Below are positions 41,083 through 53,780 of a DNA stretch of 64,000 nucleotides, in pieces. Both the position numbers and the translations under genes were made by a program. Below the pieces are notes generated by a model. That model made no database searches and was not told the origin of the DNA. It was given only the letters and a program-made list of their open reading frames with translations. The stretch comes from Patagioenas fasciata (taxonomy: Eukaryota > Chordata > Aves > Columbiformes > Columbidae): the NCBI RefSeq assembly GCF_037038585.1, contig NC_092523.1:2547001-2611000 (forward strand). The letters run 5' to 3'. How positions within the stretch are numbered: the first letter of the stretch is position 1; every line of letters starts with the position of its first letter.

Positions 41083-44000
41083 ATTAAAAGCGTGAGCTGG
41101 ACATGAAAGCTGCCAAGTTCCTCTGCGAGCTGTTGAGCTTGAATTCTGTCCAAGTGGAGCTTTCTCCTTTCTAAAGGGGTCTGTTGCAAGCTTGGGTACC
41201 TTTGGAAAATGACCACAGCCTTTCACTGTACTGTGTCTTCAAGCATCAAAGGCACCTTCTGGGCCAACTGAGCCTTGTTCAGACAGCATGTGCTTGGTGA
41301 AGGAGAAAGGAGAAGACTTCCATGTTGGCTGTCCCATCTCAGTCGTTTCACTGAGACTTGGGGACACTGAGACATCCATTTGTTGCTTGGAGAGGGTGAG
41401 TGTGGGGTAAGAAGATCAGACCACTTTTACCTTCATCACCTTGGCATTTTGGGTGCTTTGCTGTAGAGGCCAACTCATATATCACGTCTGTCCCTGTAGG
41501 CACTTCAATGTGGAGACCAGGACCAGGGTGAGTACACTGAGTGCTGTGACCTGCCTTAGCCCACCTGCATTTTTTGGCATTGGTCTTGTTGCCTTTTGGG
41601 ATTAAATGTCCGCAAAATACCACATCTGCTGGGATGCTGGACCTCGCTGTTTCCCCTCCAGTCAGGTAAGAGAGAACCTGGAACAGCGGTTGTGGAGATG
41701 TCCTGAAACTCTCCATGTCAAGTGAGGTCTTGAGCAAGGGCTGAGCCTGAGAGGCTCAGGCTAATGCTTCGCTGCTGGTTTGAGTAGTCTTCTTGCATAT
41801 TCATTTCTCATTTATCTAGCAGTACTTGTACTTACTATGCGGTGGAGCTTGTGAGATCAAAATGGGGACGACAAAAAAACCTCCTCTCTAGCTCAAGAGA
41901 AAGCTCCTATATCAAATTCTATGGCTGTAGCTTGTATATGCAACCACACTTTTAATTCCCAGTAACGTCTTGGAAGACAAGATGGGCCCATCCCCTTAGT
42001 CCAGTTAGTCTGAAATCCAATGTTGAACTGCAACAAGATCCGGATATTTTGGAAGACAGGTGGAGCAAAGCCCGGCTCCTTTCAGATTTTAACCTGACTG
42101 ATGGAGCCTGGTGCCAGCCATTTGTTTGGGTATAATTGCCCTTATGTTCATCAACCTTTCAGTGATGGAGACCCCACACTGCTCCAGGGAGCATCTTCCT
42201 GTGCATACAAATATTTTCTCCAACTTTGATCTGCTTTTACAGTCTCCATCATCCTACTGCACTGAGATGCTGAATCCCCAGTGACTTCCAATGAGCTTCC
42301 GAAATTGTGGAGCTTTTCTAGAGCACACTGGGGAAGACATCTTGGGACATGAAGTGTCCCCCTTGACTCTCTGGAGCCTGAGTTTCAAGGTTCCTTGGGT
42401 TTGCACCGAGTTAATTGTGGGTGTCCTGGCACCAGGCAGGCTCCGTCCCTTGGGATGTGGCTTGAGGTGACGTTGCTTGTGTAAAATGTAAAACAACCTT
42501 TTACTTTTCTCATTTTAATGCTGCATCCTGGGGTGGGAGAGATAAGGGGGACAGACACCTGAGCTGGGACCAGCTGCAGGGAGACAACACACTCGTGGGC
42601 ATGCAGAGCTGCAGGCAGAGAGGCGAATGGAAAAAAGAACTGAAAAATGGGAAAAAAAGGCAGTGAGGCAGCTAATGAAGAGGTTCCCGCAGCTGAGGGA
42701 GTCGAGCCATTCATCATCTTCCAGCACCTTTTCTTTCCTTATACTTTATTTGTCTTTGGCAGAAGACGATTGCTCTCTCCACCCATTCAGGGGCCGATAG
42801 CTCTCTCCTTGGAGTCAAGAATGGTCCCATTAAAAATGAAAGTATAAAGTGCAGCTTGATTTTAATTCACGGTGTCAACATTTCTCTATATAAGGAGGGA
42901 AGGAGAGAAATAAATTCATAATATTATCCACACACACACACACATGCTAAGAAGACTGGGGTCCTGTTGAGTTCTGTCACTGAAGTGTTGCCTAAAGCTG
43001 ATGTCTTATCTCTCTAATTTCCAAGTGCGTCTTAAAGAACTGAGTGTCTTTCAAGTCCCAGTGCTGTGAAGTACAAAGTGAGCTTGGAGATGGAGCACTT
43101 TTGTGTCAGCTGTGTCAAAGCAGCTCTCCCTCTCCAGCTCTCCTTTCTGTTTTTAAACCTTCCGCAGAGAAACAAGTTCAGAAATCAGAGCAAGTCTGGA
43201 CAATGTTTGGAGCTGAGGAGAAGCCCTGCCTGGTGGCTTCATGATGATGCAGCATCTGGATGCAAAGACGCTGCTTCTGTTGTCCACCATGGTTTGAAGA
43301 GCATCTGTGAGGGGAGATAGGGTTGCATCTGGATTTCAGAGAGCGTGTGTAATGCTCCTGTTCTGGTCCCAAATGCTCGGCTAAGAAAATCAAACCAAAC
43401 CATTCTAAAGAAGTAAAATGAGGAAGCTGGAGAATGTAGAAATGGGGGTGGAAACACCACAGTGCAGCTTCAAATGTGCTGCACGCAATCCAGGTGTCCA
43501 GCTCTTGTCAACAAGCGAGATATATAAACGAAGAAAAAGCTAATCTGGCCTAATTAGCAAAGATGCATGGAATTACTGCCTTGAGGAACACATCTCAAAG
43601 TGCTTTCCTGGCCTCTTTTACACAGTGGTCACTGATTGTTTGCTACGAGATGCATGCAGAGGGCAGTCATGACTAACCAGGGACTGAACAGGGCTGAGAG
43701 GGCCCAGGAGAATGGTTGAGTTTGCAGTCACCCCCCAGCCCACACCTTCACTTCATTTGCTTGCAGAAGAGCACTGAAGGTTGGGGTGTTGCTCACCATC
43801 CTTCATACTTGGACAGGGAAGGCTGGTGGGACACTCGCCCAGGGCTATTTATTGCTATTACTGCCACTTCTTTTGTACCCAAAGGTGTTTTAAATAAACT
43901 GGAATAAGATTAATTTGTCGTCATAAAGAGATAATTTAAACTTCATTGGTTTGCATAAAGAAAAGAAGCAGTTTCAGTCCAAAGCAGCCTCTGTGACTGA

Positions 44001-47000
44001 GGGACTTCATCCACTTTGTCATCCCTAGGCTTGCAGGGCAAGGAGTTTTGGTCATTGCTGTGCTCGCAGATTAAATGTGCTTGGGAACATTTCGGGGGTC
44101 CGGAGGCCAATGGCACAGAGCAGTCTTCATCTGTGTTATTAAATTCTCCTGCCTTCAAAACAAAGTGGCCTTCAGCAAACTGTCTGCTGGGATGATTCAT
44201 GGGGCATTTAAGTGGCTGACCCACGCAAGAGTCGTACAGTGCTTTGTGCTACGGCCAAACGAGTGCCAGGAAGGACCAACAATTCAGCAGCTTGAGTTCA
44301 GGTCACTGTTCAGCTCACGAGTACAGACACAGATTTTGGGACTAGGCTGAGAAGGAAAATGTTTCACCTCTGTGGCTCTCCTCGATCAAGGATGGTCCAT
44401 TTTTGTCCCTTCTGCTTCCGGCTGTGGTTGGTAGAGAAGGGGTAAAGACAAAAGAAGAGTCCTTCAGTCACCTTAGACAACATCAGTGCAAAAGGACTGA
44501 TCTAAGAGGTACCTCTAAATGTCTAGATGAGGAGTCCCTGGTGCCAACATCCACTTCCATTGTGAGAAGCCAGTTATTCCCGTGCTCAGTGGTGTATACG
44601 AGGAACAAGAAAATGTTAACACCCTTGCAAGGTGCCTTTTGTTTATGAATAGTCACCTTAATAATCCCATGTGGATCAACTCAATACAGTTCTTGGACTA
44701 ATTTTCTAGCAAGGTGTGAATTTACCCTTTTGGACCTAATAGTCTTTGAAACAACCAAAGGCTGGGGTTCAACCTGCCAAGTTGTTCTGCTGGCTTTGCT
44801 TAGTGAATCCAAACTGAGCCACAGTTTGCACAAAGAGCCTCATTTTCTCCTGGGCATGAAAATAACAGGTGGCTTTTTCAACTATTTTATTTTCTTCTGC
44901 TTCATTTTGTTGGGTTTTCTCTCCCCGCTTGCCCTTTCCAGAAAGAAAAGCCACGACTGCAAGTCATTCTTTGAGTTTCAAATCATTCCTGGCATGATTC
45001 CTCTCATCGTGCTCTCTCCTCAACAGTGTCTTTTGCAGGAGGGTTTTGTGCACGTGAAGCTTTTGTATTGCAAGTGTCTGAGGACTGAGTCAAGGTATTA
45101 TTGTCCATTCCTGTGCCTCGTCTCTGCAGGGCTCTGTCCCCAGGCACTTTATTAGCATCAGTAGTGCAGTTTGGTCTTTGCATGTTTTTCGGTTTTATAC
45201 CAGCAGTGAAAATAGCTCAGTTCCCTTTGATGTTCCCTTGGATGGAGATCTTCTATTTTTTCTTCCTCTTTTTGAGCAGAAGCGGAAGGAAAAACAATTT
45301 AAACAAGATGTAGAAAGGTTTCAAAACACAGTCTTAATCACGTCCGCTTTGCCTCCGATATTCCTCCGGCTCAGCTCTGAACCACCCCTCAAACCAGGCA
45401 GTTAATGACAAAAGAAAATCAACGATGACACACTTTGAAACCCTTGGCACTGAGTGACATGCACAAAACCTTTTAGAAAAACCACCAGTCAATTGGCTGG
45501 AGAACTCTACCCATTAAACTTCAAAAAACACAGTGTTTTCTGGGATGGGAAACGGCTGCTCTTCTTTCCTGCTCCATCTTGCTAGAGAACAGGCCCTTGA
45601 GTATTGCTGAATGGAGCTCTGCTGCATTTTCAGCACGAGGTCGGGATCTTCTCCAGGGCTTGCAGAGCAGAGACTGGGCCACCCCAAACATGATGCTGTT
45701 CCTTTCAGTTGTCTGACAGCACAGTGGGAATGTCTTGTGTCCAGGCTTAAGGATGGAGGAGCAGGTAGAAGCAACATGACTGCCCTTTTGGATGCCCATC
45801 AGCTACGTGCTGGATCTCCAACACTGTTCAGACAAAAGCTTGGTGTAAAACCAGCCTTAAGAGCTGCTGGACATTTTATCTGTGAAATAGTCGTGGTAGC
45901 ATCATATCTGGCCTGGACTTTGCTCCCTGGACATGATCTACAGAGAGCAGAGGTCCTGGGAGGTCTCTCAAGTAGAGCTTGCAATGTTGGTCTCTCCTTG
46001 AGGACTCGGGAATGACCATGGGGTTGCTGGCAACCACCCCAGGGCAAGCTCTGTCTCTGATGGAGATCTTCTGGTGCTACAAAGCTCTGTGATCCTCGGC
46101 ATGGGACGAGCCCCTCTCTTCATTTGCAGAACGTATTTTCCATGCATTCTGAAGAATTCCAGAGGTGCTGGCTGGAAAGGATCTCCATTGGCTGTCTGGA
46201 GGGTGTGCTTAGAGCCTTTCCTCTTCTTCTTTCCATGAAAAACCTGGTGCTGATGGTACTTAGTGTCTGGTCAATTCTAACATCCCTACCAGCTTCAACA
46301 AGGGAGTCTTATAAAGCCTGAGCTGTGCTGGAAGGACAAGTCCCATGCTGAGTAAGAGCATTGTAAGACCCCTCAGGGCCCCTTTCAGCCTGTGTCCCCT
46401 GAGTGGCAGCTCCATGTGCACACATATGGGCTACACCACCTGCCAGCATCAGGTTGTTGCAGTCCCGATGGTGGTGATCTGCTTTTATACCATCACAAGT
46501 CTGCAAACGACACAAGGACTCTGCCAAACACCAACCCAGCCCCAAGGCCCTGAAGATCTAGCACATCGCTACCTTTGCCACCACTCACCTCCAAAACAAC
46601 GTCACACTTGTAGTTGTCATGACTTTAAGGCTGATTAAGCCTGTGTCCCAGTTATTTCCCCTCCTTACAGGGACAAAACAGGAGTTATTGCATTTATGGC
46701 CCTGCTTGCTTGCTCTGCCGATGAAGCAGGGCTGCGCAGACCTTGCGCCAGAACTGATGCGAGGTGGACTCTGTCCTTTCTCCTTGATTCCTAATGACCA
46801 GCGAAACTCAGCCTGGAGAGAAAGCAGGAGACGGATGATTCGCAGCAGAATACCAATTTTGATGATTATATGCTGCACCGACACACCATCAGAACAACGA
46901 AGGCAGCTGATGGATTTGGTAGCGCTGGGCGCTTAATGTTCTGCCTTGTTTTGCCTCCTGTCATCTCGTGGTGCTAATGGCTTCTCAGTGATTTGTTAGA

Positions 47001-47409
47001 TGACATGACCTCGGGGACATCCAGCTCCCTCTTTCTTTTCTCTTCCCTCCATCTCTTCCCGCACGTGCAGCCGTGCACCTTTGTTTTAATAGAATCTAAA
47101 TGACATGTCTCTCTGCTTCGGACAGAGTTCAGGAAAGCCATTGCAAGGACAGTGAAACCACAAGCATCCTATGAATTATTTCAGCTCTCCCTCGATAAGC
47201 GGGTGACCTGTTCCAGCGATGAAGCTGGGGGGCTATTGATTCAGCTCAGGGCAATTGTGGAGGTTTTCACTGAAATGGGTTGGCGCGTTGGCTGGAGATT
47301 ACACCGATTTTCATGACAAGAATGAAGAGCTGCTGAACTGTTCTGTCCGCCTGCTGCCCAGCGGGACTGGGAATGGAGGAACTGCTCCTGGGAGAGCCAG
47401 GGTGTCAGA
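41083..47409. other. Gene-poor 3' flank, 41-47 kb
   Basis: No exon chain was found on either strand. It contains candidate poly(A) hexamers (41083, 41601, 42909, 43893) and short ORFs without domains. A minus-strand ORF at 41028-41216 has an amphipathic-helix look (RRKLHLDRIQAQQLAEEL) but no recognised family. Confidence 0.5.
42932..42947. repeat. CA microsatellite
   Basis: Short (ca)n run. Confidence 0.85.
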
Positions 47410-47912
47410 GAACTGCGTCCAGCTCTGGGGTCCCCAGCACAGGACACACATGGAGCTGCTGGAGAGGGGCCAGAGGAGCCACAGGAATGACCCGAGGCTG
47501 GAACAGCTCTGCTGGGAGGACAGGCTGAGAGAGTTGGGGTGTTCAGCTGGAGAAGAGAAGCTCCGGGGAGACCTTATTGCAGCCCTTCTGTACTTAAGAG
47601 GGGCTGAGAAGAAAGATGGGGACAGACTTTTCAGCAGGGCCTGTTGTGATAGGACAAGGGGCGATGGTTTTAAACTAAAGGAGGGAGATTCAGGCTGGAC
47701 ACAAGGAAGAAATTGTTGGCCCTGAGGGTGGTGAGAGCCTGGCCCAGGTTGGCCAGAGAGGTGGTGGCTGAACCATCCCTGGAGACATCCCAGGCCAGGC
47801 TGGACGGGGCTCTGAGCAACCTGAGCTGGTGAAGATGTCCCTGCTCATGGCAGGGGTGGCACTGGATGAGCTTTGAAGGTCCCTTCCAACTCAAACTATT
47901 CTATGATTCTAA
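47410..47912 (+). mobile_element. CR1 class B, long copy
   Basis: Nearly full match to 3557-4080. Ends ctattctatgattctaaatg. Confidence 0.93.
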
Positions 47913-48354
47913 ATGATGCATTTCCAAGTCAGAGACCTTACTTCACCATCACCAGCTCATGGGACCAGAGATGGTGCCTGGGATGGGGAAGCCAAGGTCT
48001 TCCTAGTTCCCAGAACCAGAAGTATGTCCTAGCTAAACCCTATCGTCCCTGTAGGAACAAGACCTGGGTGTGCATTGTGCCACCTCACAGCCCTGCCTTG
48101 CTTTCCAAACACAGAAAACCCAGCATGGAAGCAACAAGAAGAGCAGATGGAGAGCCCACAACCGGGCTTCATCTTGTCCAGGGTGGACAATGCCCATGTT
48201 CAAGGGGCTGGCTGGGAATTGCAGCTGCAGCAAACAGAAGTGGTCCCATGCTGCAGACCTACCCCACTGCCTAGTGGGGGGAACAAGGGGGTCCATGCAG
48301 AAAGCTGTGGGCCAAACTAGCCCCTGGCTTTGCCCCCTTCCCTGCAAAATATAG

Positions 48355-48532
48355 AGTAATTTTGGTTGAAGGGACCTTCCCAGCTCCCCCAGTGCCACCC
48401 CTGCCATGAGCAGGGACATTTTCACCAGCTCAGGTTGCTCAGAGCCCCATCCAGCCTGGCCTGGGATGTCTCCAGGGATGGTTCATCCACCACCTCTCTG
48501 CCCAACCTGGGCCAGTGCTTTACCACCCTCAA
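48355..48532 (-). mobile_element. CR1 class B, reversed
   Basis: Starts taattttggttgaagggacc. The octamers are lost. Ends ccagtgctttaccaccctca. Confidence 0.9.
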
Positions 48533-51500
48533 ATAATATCTTTGCCTTTGTATCAAGACTCAGTTTGCTACCACTCACATTTTACTCCTCGCTTCGGTCC
48601 CACCCTTGCAAGAGGAATTATTTAGTGGCCAACATTGGCAGGTTGCTCTTCTCTGGCTTTGGCAGCTTAGTTAATAACGACAGCTCCCCGTGTTCTTCCT
48701 ACCATGCAGGGCTTTTTACTTTCTCTCTTTTCTTCAAATTCCAGATCCCTCTTAAGCTTCGAAACTGAAAGATCCCTGTTCTCTGTCCTTATCTGCAAGG
48801 TGAAAGGAGAGAGAAATTGTCTTCTGCCTTTGGGAAGATAAGTCACGTTGGAGTCTTCCTCTTTAGAAAACTCTCTAATGCCATTTATCAATTAATTACT
48901 GGGTTGCATTTATGCCCATTAATTCCCCTTGCTGTCTTTCATTTCTGGAAAGGTCCGTGTTGCTCAGGATCTAATTGTCCTGGTTTTACACTGCTTTATT
49001 TCTCATTTTCGAGTTAAGTGGATGCCACAGCCTTCTAAGGCTGCTCTTTTATTTCCCCTGCAGATTTCTCTGCCCCCCCCCTTTCTCCTCCACCCTGGTT
49101 GTGTTCAAAGCAGATTTGGCTGGGTTTGAGGAGGGGGGGTGTGTGAATTAAACTGTGTGGCCCAAGCTTAAAATCCTCATTCTGCTCATGAATCAATCAC
49201 TGCTGAAGCCAGGAAAACATTTTCACCTGGAACTTTTTACGCTGAAAGATACACTTTCAGGTCACCTGCAACATGCTGGGGTTTTATATCAATCTTGGTT
49301 TGTTGTTTGGGTTGAAATAACCAAAATAGACAATTTTGAAGAAGAAAAGCTTCAATTTACCTTTCCCCCCCACCATAAACAGTTTGATGTCTCTGTTTGA
49401 AACAATATTTCACTTGCTTCACTTTGACTTAAAACACAGAACTATTTATTTTAAATGGAAAGAAGTTCGCAGGTAAACAAAATGGGCTTATTTTCTTCAA
49501 ATGATTTGCCAGTGAAAAATTGAAAAGTATACCTTTCCGAAGGGTCCAAAAGAATGTTTTTCTTCAGCTCAATCACTTAATCATAGAACTTTTCTCACCA
49601 CCCTCCTACCCCACAATCACCATCCCTGATGTCACTGAGAAGCGCAGAAATGCTGCCATTTAAACCCTATTTCAGCAGGGAAGGACTTTCTGATCCTTTT
49701 GGTGTTAACTAAGCCAGACTTTTAGAGGCATGAGCAGCATTAGTCCCCTAGGGAATGTGCTCGATACTCAAATTCAGCAAGAACCCAGCATTTCCAAATC
49801 CTTTTCCCAAGGTACCCCATGGATTTTGGAGGACAACACCCTGAAAGCCAATTAGAAGGATTTTTTTTTTTTTGTAAAACCCCCAGAAAGAAAAGGGATG
49901 TAATTTTGCTAATGCAGTTAAATCCCATTGGTTCCTACCGAGATACAGATGTGCTGGTGGGGTTAAAGGAGATGAACCATAACACAAGCAGAAGGCTTTT
50001 TTCCAGGAGGTCTTCACCCAAGACTATGGGTTGGACATTGCTTTTGCTGTCTCCAGCAGGTCAAGGACCCATTTATCTTAAGTGAGGGGTAACAAGCACA
50101 CCTATGCTTACTTTCCTTCATTTAAGCCCATCATATCACAGGCTAAACCATGCTGAGTGCTCTCCAGTGAAGATCCAAAGAGGCCAGAAAGCTCAGCAGA
50201 GGTCTTACTGCACCAGATACAGGTTGTCCTGGCTGTCAAGTAAGTACAGCAGTGACTATGTGAAACCAGGAGCCTAACATATATCACATTTCAGGGCTGT
50301 AATCCCCCTGGCAGGTGGGCAGACACCCATGCTGTGTCTCATAGGAGCTGTCACACCAGCCAAGGTTACTGGTTTGGAGGTGGCTGGGGTCTGGCTATGC
50401 TGGATTGGAGGGACCACAGGGCTGATGTCCCTGGTCTCCTTGATGTTGTTTCTACTCATAAAAAATGCTTTTTCTCCTAAGGAACAAGTGTCAGGATGAG
50501 AGGAAACAGCCTCAAATGGTGCCATGAGAGGTTTAGATTAGATATTAGGAAAAAATTATTCTCAGAAAGGGCTGTTGGGCATTGGAACAGGGCAGTGGTG
50601 GAGTCACCATCCCTGGAGAGTTGGACAGACGGACATGAGGTTCTCAGGGACATGGGGTAGTGCCAGGGGTGGGTTAATGGTTGGACTCAGTCTTGAAGGT
50701 CTCATCCAACCAAAATGATTCTATGGTTCTATGAAATTGGAGAAGATCCAAACTTACAAGGTGTGACTCCAAGCGCTTCTCTCAAACCAAGCATCTGGAG
50801 CTGGGAAAACATTGTAAACCCTCTTCTTAGAAATAGAAGAGCATGTGTGACCCAATCCTAGCTTTGAATTTGCTGCTGGGATTGCTCCCTGAAGAAAATA
50901 GAGCTGGAGAAACATGTGGGCATCGCACTGGAGTTGTGCAGAGGAGCAAACAGATGAGAAGATGGGTAAGAGGTCTCCCCATGCCAATGGGGAAAGGGTG
51001 GGACTCCTCTCCAGGAGGCTCAGAGCAGGGAAAGAATAAAGAGAGGTGCTGAAAACCTGGTGAAGTCTGAAAGCTAAGTATTAGTAGGATTAAGACTTAC
51101 AAGCACAAAAACTCCCACTCCAGAGTAAGAAAGTTAATGCCTGGGTTTTGCACACTAAAAAACATTTGTAAGCAGCAGTATGTGATTGCCCCTCAGGTTG
51201 GATGGGACAGATACTTAAAAATTCGCTATTGGATAGATTGCAATGGCTGGGGAGAGGTGAAAGGTCCTGAGATGGGAAGTGGTGGGTAAAATGGGAGGTA
51301 AGAGCTGGAAATTCACACCAGCCAGGGGCTGGTACATTCATTAGATCCTCAAATTCAGGTTGAAATTGTGCGCAGCTCTTACACGGGGGGTGAATTTCAC
51401 CGAAGGAGAGCAACAAAAGCATCCTAGAAAAGCAGGATTGTGATGGGGCTTTAAGCTAACTGTCTAATTAGTGACTCACATTCCCCATTTTCCACTGAGC

Positions 51501-53570
51501 TTGGGTGGCACTTGAAAGCAGCTGCTGTCAACGGTGGCTTTGTGCCTGTTGCCTCCATGTGCAGGATTCAAGCAGTGGCAACCCAGGGCGGAAAGCAACT
51601 AGCCGTTCTTTCTTGGTGGCTAATGACAAAAATGGGCTGTTTGAAAGCCTTCCCAGATCCTGGGAGGAGGTGGTGGGAGCAGAAAACGCAGTGCTTGTTG
51701 CCTTGGGCTGATCTCCTGTCCACAGGAGACAGGGGTTGCTCATTCTTCAGGCACTGAACTGGGGGGAAAAAGCTTCCAAGCACCATTAACCCCAGAGATG
51801 CTGCACCCCATGGCCAAAACCAGCAACCCAGGGCCATCTCCACAGTGATTTCCATTTGTTCCCTGCTCAAAAACAAAATAATGATTTCTTACCATCTGTA
51901 TGTTCTTAAAATTCTTCCATCCTGCAGGGTGGGTTATTACAGACCAGTGGATCCAGATTCACTGCTTTGCTGTGGCAGGATTTATCAGCTCTCATCCCAG
52001 CTGGGCTGCACCAGGTGATCATCACTGCAACTCCATGTTCCTCCCCAAACTCATGTTTGCTTCTGGGTTCTTCCCTTAGGTAGGAACACGTTGCTCAATG
52101 AATGGAGACCCTTGGAGAACTCAAAGCCACCCCATAAACATCACCCTCCTGTTATTTTTTATTATGAAAAAGCTAAAGCTGGTTCTTGCCTCCGTGCTAA
52201 GTGATGGTCAGCTTCTTGTTGCACTTTCAAACATCTTTCTGTTGCGTTTGTGGATAATTAGATAATTTTGCTAAGCTGTGGATGGGGCTGCAATTAGAGT
52301 TTAGCAGACTCTCTTCATTTGAACAAGAAAACCAAATCAAACAGTATCTATTCCTGTTCTCACTGAAGGTGGGGAAGTGTGAGAAAAGGAGTTTTAATTG
52401 GTGACAGCTCAGTTACTCCAGGGTGAAAAATGAAGTAGCCCTGGCAGCATGTGGCCATTAATTACCCTTAATTGTCTTTGGCTTCTGATGTAAGGGTGAA
52501 GCAAAGTGTGGACACAGCAGATGAAGCCAGCTCTCCCCCTAGGAAAATTGAGTTTCTTGTTGTTTTGCAGGGTGTTTGAAAAATGGTGAGATGCAATGCA
52601 GGTAGGACCAAGTTCTGGAGGAAGCAACATGGGGAATATACATGAATTTCCTTTTATTTCTTACTTCCTTGGGGTGCCACAGGGACAGAAGAAGGGAGAG
52701 ATGCCAAGATGATACCTGAGGGATGAGGACAAACGGGTGCTGCTGGACCCTGCGGTGTGTTTAGGAAGCTTCACTGAAAGCCTGGACTTCTGAGGTATGT
52801 GAAACAAGACAAGAAGGAATCACCTACACCTGCAGTTTTCAACCTTTTTCTTTGTGAATCCCCAATATGTTATGATAAAAAAGGCAAACCCATAAGGCTC
52901 TCCTAGTTCAACTTACTTTTTGTGGGTGTCTTGATCTAGAAAATCTAGGGAAAAGCCTAGAAAAAACACAGGTCCCTGGGGAATCTGCAGCTTAAAAACC
53001 TCTGGAGGACACAGAGAGAGGGATGGACAGAAACTTGTGGAACAAATTGTGGAAGGAGAAGACTAGATGTGGAAAAAGGAGCAGCTGTTGCCATGCATTA
53101 AGCTTAGCAAAGCCTCCTGCCTAGTGGGGTGACAGGAGCTTAAATAAATCACCTGGAAGGCAGGAAAGAAGTGGGACCGTGCTCTTCCTTTTTCAGGGTG
53201 AGAGAGATTCATGATGCATGGGCAGGAAAATGCTGTTTACACAGCGATTTGAGTAATCTCCATCCATCGAGGCTGGGGAGATGCAGGTGGTGGTGGTGGT
53301 GAAGCTTGTGGTGGGTTGCAAAAAGGTCCCTTGGGGAGGGCATCAGCAGAGAGATGGAGGAGCAGGTTAGTGAGGGAGGTCCTGCAAAGGTGGGATGAGG
53401 AGTCACCATCCCAGCTTGCACCATCCATCCCTTGATGTTTTCTGTGTGCGTGTGGAATCATGACCTGCTGGTGCACAAATACCGAATCTGGAGGGTCAGA
53501 GAAAGGTGGAGAGGCACCACGAAGGGTGGTTATTAGTTTTTTTAGCCCAGGATGGTCCTACTAATTCCAT
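48533..53570. other. Gene-poor intergenic block
   Basis: Apart from the CR1 at 50493-50733, unique AT-leaning sequence. No coding or RNA feature was recognised. Confidence 0.5.
50493..50733 (+). mobile_element. CR1 class A relative
   Basis: Starts atgagaggaaacagcctcaa and ends gattctatggttctatg. The core lacks the 'ctgccca' part, a small internal deletion. Confidence 0.9.
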
Positions 53571-53780
53571 CATAGAATCATTTAGTTTGGAAAAGACCCT
53601 CAAGATTGTGTCCAGCCATAACCTAACTCTGCCACTAACCTGTGTGCCTAAGTACCTCATCTCTGTTTGTTCAACCCCTCCAGGGATGGTGACTCCACCA
53701 CCACCCTGAGCAGCCTGTTCCAATGCCCCACAGCCCTTTGGGGAAGAAATTGTTCCTAATATCCAATCTAAACTATCCAA
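53571..53780 (-). mobile_element. CR1 class A relative, reversed
   Basis: Starts catagaatcatttagtttgg and ends near atatccaatctaaac. Confidence 0.9.

Noticed and set aside
41348..41737. Minus-strand ORF with a vaguely cytochrome P450-like VVFCGHLIPKGNKT
   Set aside because: No heme-binding motif, no ExxR helix and no continuation. The resemblance is too short.
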